Origin: Gammaproteobacteria bacterium
GTDB taxonomy: Bacteria; Pseudomonadota; Gammaproteobacteria; Pseudomonadales; Azotimanducaceae
Direction: 5' to 3'
Assembly: GCA_002715785.1 (NCBI GenBank)
Contig: PBAA01000001.1
Span: 1 to 17,092 of the forward strand
Length of the DNA: 17,092 nucleotides
The notes below the pieces were generated by a model, which was not told the origin of the DNA, ran no database searches, and saw nothing but the letters and a program-made list of their open reading frames with translations. The translations under genes and the position numbers were made by a program. The stretch's first letter is position 1. Every line of letters starts with the position of its first letter. This document shows positions 7,632 through 12,913 of the stretch, piece after piece.

Positions 7632-8423
7632 ATGATCAGAATATTCTCGTATTTGCCTAATCCACGGGTGTGGAAAGCGACCATTACCGGAAGGTACTTG
7701 GACGTCGAGGTTCAGGTGCGCGGGGCTCCCCCTCGAGAGCTTGGTCAGTGGCTTTGGGATTTTGATGCGCGACCGCTTGAACAAAACGATCGAAGCGATC
7801 CTGGACTAGAGCGCAAGGGCCGAACAGGTTTTAGCGGTTCGTTATATAAGACGGATCAGTTTCTTAAGGCGCATCCGTTTGGCAATGTCCCAGCCGCATT
7901 CGATGTCACCGGCTCCGTCGGAATATTTGAATCCAATAGCATTATGCGAGCGGTCGCCCGGTTGGCCGACGATGACAAGGGTATCTACGGTAGAGACCCC
8001 TACCAAGCGTCGCGGATTGATAGTTTTCTTGACGCCAGTCTTGTCTTTGCGAGGGATACGCAACGTTATCTGTTGTGTCTCGGGAGTGATCGACTGACAC
8101 GCGAGATACATACGCAGGGCCGAGACGCGTTCAAGAATTACCTCGACGGGATCGAGAGATCGTTGACGGCAGGAGACCCGTTTATCGTCGGCAAGGAACT
8201 TACGCTCGCCGATGTCTGTTTTGTCGCCGAGGTCAGTTTGTTCTCGCGTGAACGCGCGTGGCAACGAACGATTGAAGCGATCGAGTGTGAACCGATCGAT
8301 TGGAGCGGATTTGAGCTTGCGATGGCGCACTACGACGATCTATGCAGGCGACCAGCGTTCGAAGGCGACCTGGCCCCTTTCCTTGAAAAACTCGCGGTCG
8401 ACATAAAGAAACACGCTGGGTGA
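7632..8423 (+). CDS. Glutathione S-transferase family protein
   Basis: 263 residues. The N-terminal thioredoxin-like half begins RIFSYLPNPRVWKATI. It has the cis-proline strand NVPAAF and the glutathione-binding turn ESNSI (about 96-100 region). The C-terminal helical half carries the N-capping motif LTLADVCFVAEV. An insertion of about 40 residues after the first helix (WLWDFDARPLEQ through KTDQF) makes the N-domain longer than in classical GSTs. There is no obvious catalytic Cys or Tyr at the very N-terminus; Ser6/Tyr7 are candidates. ATG 7632 follows AGAGG at 7616-7620. Likely roles are glutathione conjugation, isomerisation or ether cleavage in catabolism. It leads a plus-strand run with the acyl-CoA dehydrogenase 75 bases downstream. 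Confidence 0.85.
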   Translation: MIRIFSYLPNPRVWKATITGRYLDVEVQVRGAPPRELGQWLWDFDARPLEQNDRSDPGLERKGRTGFSGSLYKTDQFLKAHPFGNVPAAFDVTGSVGIFESNSIMRAVARLADDDKGIYGRDPYQASRIDSFLDASLVFARDTQRYLLCLGSDRLTREIHTQGRDAFKNYLDGIERSLTAGDPFIVGKELTLADVCFVAEVSLFSRERAWQRTIEAIECEPIDWSGFELAMAHYDDLCRRPAFEGDLAPFLEKLAVDIKKHAG

Positions 8424-8498
8424 CATGGTTACTGGCGGAGTCTTCCTTTACTTGTAGAATAAGTCGCTTGGTAAGAGTTCCATGACAAGGGGAATCAC

Positions 8499-9773
8499 AT
8501 GGCGGAAGCTGCAACCGCAGATTTAGACGCGGATCTCAATAACTTAACGATGAGCGAAGAAGTCGAGCCGCTGGTGGCCGGCGTCAAGAAATTCATCGGC
8601 GAGGACATTGAGCCGCGGACCGAAGAGTATTTCGAGGCCGCTGGCGAACACGGTGACCGGTGGAGTCTGTCGCCACGTCAGGAAGATATCTTGGACAGTC
8701 TGAAGACTAAGGCCAAATCAAATGGACTATGGAACTTCTTCCTACCGGATGCCGATACTGGTGAGGGACTCAAGAATCTTGATTACGCGTATATTGCGAC
8801 GGAGTTAGGTAAGAATCCCATCGCGTCGGAATGCCTCAATTGCAGCGCGCCAGACACAGGCAATATGGAGGTTCTCGAGCGCTATGCCAACGAAGAGCAG
8901 AAAGAGAGGTGGCTGAAGCCCCTTCTTAACGGTGAAATCCGTTCGGCGTATGGAATGACTGAACCTAATCTGGCCTCGTCTGATGCCAAGCAAATAGGCA
9001 CGCGGGCGGTTCTTGAGGGCGACGAGTGGGTGATCAACGGGGAAAAGTTCTACATCTCCGGTGCGGGTGACAAACGATGCAAAATTATGATTTGCATGGT
9101 GAAAAGTAGTCCTGACGCGCCGCCGCATCGTCAGCAATCACAAATCCTTGTACCGCTCGATACCGCTGGCGTGAACATCCTTGGTCCGATGACGGTGTTT
9201 GGCCACGACGACGCACCTCACGGGCACATGCACATTAAGCTCGAAGACGTGCGGGTGCCCAAGGAAAACTGTTTGCTTGGTGAAGGGCGCGGATTTGAAA
9301 TATCGCAAGGTCGGCTTGGGCCCGGGCGCATACACCACTGCATGCGGTCCATTGGTCAAGCTGAGCGCGCGTTGGATTTGATGGTTCGTCGCGGCATGTC
9401 GCGAGAAGCCTTCGGGCGACCTCTTATTCAGCTTGGGAAAAACTTGGAATTGGTCTCGCGTGCTCGAATCGATATTGAGGCGATGCGCTTGATGGTCCTG
9501 AAGTCTGCTAAAGCGATGGACGTGCTTGGAAATCGGGAGGCTCGGGTGTGGGTCCATATGATTAAAGCGATGATCCCAGAGCGCGTCTGCAACATCATTG
9601 ATCAAGCCATTCAAATTCATGGTGCGAGCGGTGTTTCGCAATGGACGCCGTTGGCCGGTATGTACACTGGCCAGCGCACGTTGCGGATTGCAGATGGCCC
9701 TGACGAAGTTCACCACCTAGTGGTTGGCCGCGCCGAAATTCGAAAGTACGACGAAAATTACGGTCGTCAGTAG
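8499..9773 (+). CDS. Acyl-CoA dehydrogenase, ACAD10/11-like branch
   Basis: 424 residues, starting at ATG 8499 with AGGGGA five bases upstream. The order is the standard one: N-terminal helices, the beta-domain motif YGMTEPNLASSDAKQIGT (151-168) with WVINGEKFYISG, the linker LGPGRIHHCMRSIG (273-286), a C-terminal helical FAD domain and IQIHGASGVS (371-380). Where medium-chain enzymes carry the catalytic Glu (YEGT), this protein reads IADGPDEVH (397-405), as in ACAD10/11-type proteins, so Asp399 is the candidate base. The FAD enzyme should desaturate an acyl-CoA at alpha-beta and pass electrons to ETF. Neighbouring hydrolase and TauD genes suggest a shared degradative pathway; chain type is unknown. 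Confidence 0.94.
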   Translation: MAEAATADLDADLNNLTMSEEVEPLVAGVKKFIGEDIEPRTEEYFEAAGEHGDRWSLSPRQEDILDSLKTKAKSNGLWNFFLPDADTGEGLKNLDYAYIATELGKNPIASECLNCSAPDTGNMEVLERYANEEQKERWLKPLLNGEIRSAYGMTEPNLASSDAKQIGTRAVLEGDEWVINGEKFYISGAGDKRCKIMICMVKSSPDAPPHRQQSQILVPLDTAGVNILGPMTVFGHDDAPHGHMHIKLEDVRVPKENCLLGEGRGFEISQGRLGPGRIHHCMRSIGQAERALDLMVRRGMSREAFGRPLIQLGKNLELVSRARIDIEAMRLMVLKSAKAMDVLGNREARVWVHMIKAMIPERVCNIIDQAIQIHGASGVSQWTPLAGMYTGQRTLRIADGPDEVHHLVVGRAEIRKYDENYGRQ

Positions 9774-9786
9774 CCTGTAATTGGGC

Positions 9787-9807
9787 CCACCGACAATGGT
9801 TCGGTGG
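9787..9807 (+). promoter_or_regulatory. Hairpin abutting the ribosome site of the serine hydrolase gene
   Basis: CCACCGA (9787-9793), a seven-base loop, and TCGGTGG (9801-9807) form a perfect 7-bp stem. Its 3' arm shares GG with the Shine-Dalgarno GGAGGGAG (9806-9813) of the gene starting at 9819. It has no U-run, so it is more likely an mRNA-stability or translational element than a terminator. Confidence 0.4.
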
Positions 9808-9818
9808 AGGGAGACATA

Positions 9819-11012
9819 ATGAAAGCGGTCGATTCCGACTATGATTTTTCGGAGGTCCACGCGTCGCTGGACAAGTACGTCGAAGATGATTTGCTGGCGA
9901 TGGCTGCTGCCGTGGTCCTTGACGGAAAGGCCGTTGTGGACTTTCACATGGTCGGTCATCAAGATCGTGAAGCTGAATGCGCCATTCAGGCGGATTCGAT
10001 TTATCGTATCTATTCAAGTACCAAACTGATTACTTCGTGTGCCGCGATGATGCTGTGGGAGGAGGACGCGTTTAGGCTCGATGATCCATTACAGACGTAT
10101 CTGCCGGAACTGGGCTCGCTCAAAGTATTGAAGGACGGTGCTGGTGACGCCTCGTTGGTCGAGCCCGTCGCCGTTGAACCGACGATTCGCCAGCTGATGA
10201 GCCATAACGCGGGCTTTTCCTACGGATTATTTGCCGAAAGCGTGGTTGATCCTCTCTATAACGAAGCCGGTGTCTCTGCACCGACGTCGACGCTCGAGGA
10301 CATGGTTCGAAAGCTTGCTGACATACCTCTGGCATACCAGCCTGGACAGCGATGGCAATACAGCGTGTCTGCCGACGTACTTGCGAGACTGATTGAAGTG
10401 TTATCAGGGCAAAGGTTCAGTGAATTCTTGTCGCGACGAATATTTGAACCATTGGGCATGACCGATACTGGTTTTCATGTACCTGCCGAAAAGCACGATC
10501 GTTTTTGTGCGAATTATGCCCCGGTAAATGTTTTGGATCCGATGCAACCGGGCCTCAATGTGGTTCCGGACCTGTTGTTGGGGGGCTACCTTGAACCCAA
10601 GGCGATGGAAAGTGGTGGTGGCGGGTTGGTTTCCACGATTGTGGATTACACGCGGTTTATCCAGATGATCGTGGGTGGCGGCATGCTCGACGACGTTCGC
10701 CTGCTTAATTCGGAAACGCTCGAGATGATGCGGACTAATCAACTTCCGCAGGATGTTGGCGTCCAGCTGCCGAATTGGTTTATGCCAGACACTGTATTTG
10801 GATTGGGGTTTGCAATTAAAACCGCGCCGAGGCCTGGCGAGGGCAATGCAGCGGTTGGCGAATACCACTGGGGTGGTTTGGCGGGAACGCACTCGTGGAT
10901 GTCTCCGGCATCGGGGATTACGGGTATCGTGTTCACGCAACGTTTACCTGGCTTTTGGCACCCTTTTAGTCACGATTTTAAGCGTTTGGTGTATCAAGCG
11001 ACCGCACAATGA
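9819..11012 (+). CDS. Beta-lactamase-fold serine hydrolase (class C / EstB-like esterase)
   Basis: 397 residues. ATG 9819 is chosen because GGAGGGAG sits eight bases upstream; a GTG at 9804 would lie inside that signal. Active-site motifs: SSTK (Ser66 nucleophile, Lys69), Tyr181 in QYSVSADVL (Tyr-Ser-Val instead of the Tyr-x-Asn of true class C beta-lactamases) and HWGGLAGT (His350-Trp-Gly) in place of Lys-Thr-Gly. This pattern is that of the EstB-type esterase branch. There is no signal peptide, so it should be cytoplasmic, which argues against antibiotic resistance. It is expected to hydrolyse an ester or lactone. It sits between the acyl-CoA dehydrogenase (45 bases upstream) and the TauD gene (nine bases downstream), apparently in one operon. 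Confidence 0.92.
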   Translation: MKAVDSDYDFSEVHASLDKYVEDDLLAMAAAVVLDGKAVVDFHMVGHQDREAECAIQADSIYRIYSSTKLITSCAAMMLWEEDAFRLDDPLQTYLPELGSLKVLKDGAGDASLVEPVAVEPTIRQLMSHNAGFSYGLFAESVVDPLYNEAGVSAPTSTLEDMVRKLADIPLAYQPGQRWQYSVSADVLARLIEVLSGQRFSEFLSRRIFEPLGMTDTGFHVPAEKHDRFCANYAPVNVLDPMQPGLNVVPDLLLGGYLEPKAMESGGGGLVSTIVDYTRFIQMIVGGGMLDDVRLLNSETLEMMRTNQLPQDVGVQLPNWFMPDTVFGLGFAIKTAPRPGEGNAAVGEYHWGGLAGTHSWMSPASGITGIVFTQRLPGFWHPFSHDFKRLVYQATAQ

Positions 11013-11021
11013 GGAGGGTGA

Positions 11022-11855
11022 GTGAACGTTACGCACATCTCTGAAATCCTCGGGGCGGAAGTCGAAGGCATCGATTGTCGCGATGTTTCTGACGACGATG
11101 TCGCTGTGTTGCAAACGCTACTCTGGGATCGCGGGATGTTGTCGATTCCTGATCAGGACTTGACGCCGGACTCGCAGCTCGCATTCGCCGAGAAATGGGG
11201 TGCGATCAACGTCAATCGTTTCTTTACTCCGGTGGCGGAAAATCCGCAGGTGGCAGAGGTTTTAAAGGATCCCGATCAAGAGTTAAACATTGGAGGTGGT
11301 TGGCATACGGACCATTCCTACGATGAAATTCCGGCGATGGGATCGATGTTGTATGCACTTGAAATCCCCGAGACAGGAGGGGACACCCTTTTTGCCAGCA
11401 CCTACGCGGCGTACTCGAACCTGTCTGAGGGATTTAGACAGGCGCTTTCGTCGATGCATGCCGTTCATTCTAGTCGACACGTGTTCGGATACGAGCGCGA
11501 TGCGGGTGATCGTCCAAGGAAGCGCTTGCACAACCCAGAGTTAGCCGTCCAAGACGCCGTGCACCCAGTTGTGATTGAGCACCCTGGATCTGGTCGACCA
11601 TCGCTCTACGTGAACCCTTCATTTACAGTGCGTTTCGATGGTTGGTCGAAAGCTGAATCGGACTCATTGCTTGCCTACTTGTATCGTTTTGGGTCGCGGC
11701 CCGAACACACCATTCGCTATCGCTGGAAACCGGGAACGCTGGTGATTTGGGACAATCGGGCAACGTGGCATTACGCTCTCAACGACTACCCCGGTCAGCG
11801 GCGCCTGATGCACCGTGTCACGGTAGAAGGGGTTCCATTAGCAGGTATTAACTGA
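11022..11855 (+). CDS. TauD/TfdA-family Fe(II)/2-oxoglutarate dioxygenase
   Basis: 277 residues. The GTG start at 11022 is close behind GAGGAGGG (11011-11018), which follows the TGA of the serine hydrolase, so the two are translationally linked. The N-terminus LGAEVEGIDCRD is typical. Iron ligands are His95 and Asp97 in GGWHTDHSY and His250 in DNRATWHYA. Arg260/261 and Arg265 (in GQRRLMHRV) are suited to bind 2-oxoglutarate. The family hydroxylates taurine, 2,4-D-type ethers, carnitine precursors and many other small acids, often causing C-S or C-O cleavage. The substrate here is unknown. Its stop overlaps the convergent SDR gene by eight bases. Confidence 0.94.
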   Translation: MNVTHISEILGAEVEGIDCRDVSDDDVAVLQTLLWDRGMLSIPDQDLTPDSQLAFAEKWGAINVNRFFTPVAENPQVAEVLKDPDQELNIGGGWHTDHSYDEIPAMGSMLYALEIPETGGDTLFASTYAAYSNLSEGFRQALSSMHAVHSSRHVFGYERDAGDRPRKRLHNPELAVQDAVHPVVIEHPGSGRPSLYVNPSFTVRFDGWSKAESDSLLAYLYRFGSRPEHTIRYRWKPGTLVIWDNRATWHYALNDYPGQRRLMHRVTVEGVPLAGIN

Positions 11856-12732
11856 GCCGAATGCCGAAATACTCTTGGTAGCGGCGGTTATAGTCTTCAT
11901 CGGTGAGATCTCCACCCATCTCCACCCAATCTTCGTCATCGATTGCACGGCGTCCATTGAACATGCCTTCGGCATCGTCACCCACCGGCCACCGTAATTG
12001 GTATTTGGAGGAGTGGATTGCAGTGACTATCGTTTCGGCCACGCGTTCGGGTTGAACGTTGGCGTCGAATCCTGCTTTAAACATTTTACCGTTGCGGCGC
12101 ATGATTGGTTGGTAGGGCGACTGTTTGTCGTAGCGAGTTGCCTCGGTCGAGTTGTCAAAAATCTGCGTCATGATTACACCCGGTTCGATGTTCACAACGC
12201 GTACGTTGAATCGAAACACCTCGTGGGCCAGGGCTTCACCGAGGCACTCTAGGGCCCACTTCGTTGCCGAATAGGGAATTTGGTTGGGCATCGCCACCAG
12301 GCCCTCCATAGATGTGACATTCACAATGGTCCCCTGACGTCGCTCACGCATTTGTGGCAACACGGCTTGTATGCAGCGAACGGCACCAAAGTAGTTGGTT
12401 TCAAAAATTGCACGATGTTCGTGTTCCGGCGTTAATTCCAATGGCGTTGCGCCGCCGATGCCGGCGTTGTTCACTAGCACGTCGATCGGGCCGGTTCGAA
12501 GAATGGTTTCGAATGCGGCGTCGCTGGACATTGCCGAAGTAACGTCCAGGGGAATGACGGTAACTCCGAGACTTTCCTGCTCGGCGGCCTTTGTTAGCGC
12601 TTGCGCTTTGCCTGTGTCACGCATGCCAGCAAATACTGTGTAACCCTGGCGAGCGAGTTCGAGGGCGGCGGCAAAACCGATTCCAGTACTCGTTCCAGTG
12701 ACCACCGCGATGCCCGTTTCCTCGGTCTTCAT
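11848..12732 (-). CDS. Short-chain dehydrogenase/reductase (classical SDR)
   Basis: 294 residues. The Rossmann nucleotide motif TGTSTGIG is at 12-19, NNAG at 88-91, Asn113 in the helix-4 motif, catalytic Ser141 (NVTSMEG), Tyr154 and Lys158 (YSATK). All four catalytic residues are present. Arg38 after the second strand (GMRDT) favours NADPH over NADH. The C-terminal tail (about 250-294) is longer than in a minimal SDR. A very good ribosome site (AGGGAGGG on the minus strand) precedes ATG 12732. The gene is transcribed from the AT-rich region at 12750-12801. Substrate unknown, likely an alcohol/ketone. It is convergent with, and overlaps, the TauD gene end. Confidence 0.94.
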   Translation of the reverse strand: MKTEETGIAVVTGTSTGIGFAAALELARQGYTVFAGMRDTGKAQALTKAAEQESLGVTVIPLDVTSAMSSDAAFETILRTGPIDVLVNNAGIGGATPLELTPEHEHRAIFETNYFGAVRCIQAVLPQMRERRQGTIVNVTSMEGLVAMPNQIPYSATKWALECLGEALAHEVFRFNVRVVNIEPGVIMTQIFDNSTEATRYDKQSPYQPIMRRNGKMFKAGFDANVQPERVAETIVTAIHSSKYQLRWPVGDDAEGMFNGRRAIDDEDWVEMGGDLTDEDYNRRYQEYFGIRLS

Positions 12733-12756
12733 AAGCCCTCCCTCGCCTTATGTGAA

Positions 12757-12772
12757 ATATAATATGTTATAT
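12757..12772. repeat. AT-rich inverted repeat in the SDR upstream region
   Basis: ATATAA (12757-12762), a four-base spacer, TTATAT (12767-12772). It overlaps -10-like sequences read toward the SDR gene (TATATT, TATTAT on the minus strand) and could be part of the promoter or an operator. Confidence 0.4.
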
Positions 12773-12787
12773 ATCAATATCTTAACG

Positions 12788-12801
12788 TATTAATATTAAT
12801 A
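12788..12801. repeat. Perfect 14-bp palindrome, operator candidate
   Basis: TATTAATATTAATA equals its own reverse complement and contains ATTAAT twice in tandem. It lies in a conspicuously AT-rich island within a much more GC-rich neighbourhood, between the divergent SDR and DUF5916 genes. A dimeric regulator could bind here; low-complexity chance is the alternative. Confidence 0.45.
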
Positions 12802-12904
12802 GAGGTTGATGATTCAATCCAACCCCCAAGCCCGCGTATTAGACCCTGGTTTTAAGTGCGTAGCGCGCAAGTGATTTAGTGCCTGATCTGACAACTTAGG
12901 TGGC

Positions 12905-12913
12905 TGGTATAAT
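12905..12913 (+). promoter_or_regulatory. Extended -10 (TGnTATAAT) at the start of the DUF5916 gene
   Basis: TG, one base, then a perfect TATAAT (12908-12913). CTGACA (12888-12893) resembles a -35 but at a spacing of only 14. If used, transcription would begin near 12920, and translation would have to begin at the in-frame ATG 12945 instead of 12912, whose first base is inside the hexamer. Confidence 0.4.

Noticed and set aside
7562..7684. 41-residue N-terminal extension of the aminotransferase
   Set aside because: It would overlap the start of the divergent GST gene and does not resemble the family; ATG 7561 begins just before the conserved domain.
8455..8460. TAGAAT as a -10 for a separate acyl-CoA dehydrogenase promoter
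   Set aside because: No -35 at an acceptable distance; the nearest candidate (TTACTG) is 20 bases away, so this cannot be told from chance.
9138..9716. 192-residue open frame antisense to the acyl-CoA dehydrogenase
   Set aside because: Composition (many Arg, His, Pro) and lack of motifs fit a shadow of the real gene.
10404..10940. 178-residue open frame antisense to the serine hydrolase
   Set aside because: No motif or ribosome site; mirrors the coding strand's codon pattern.
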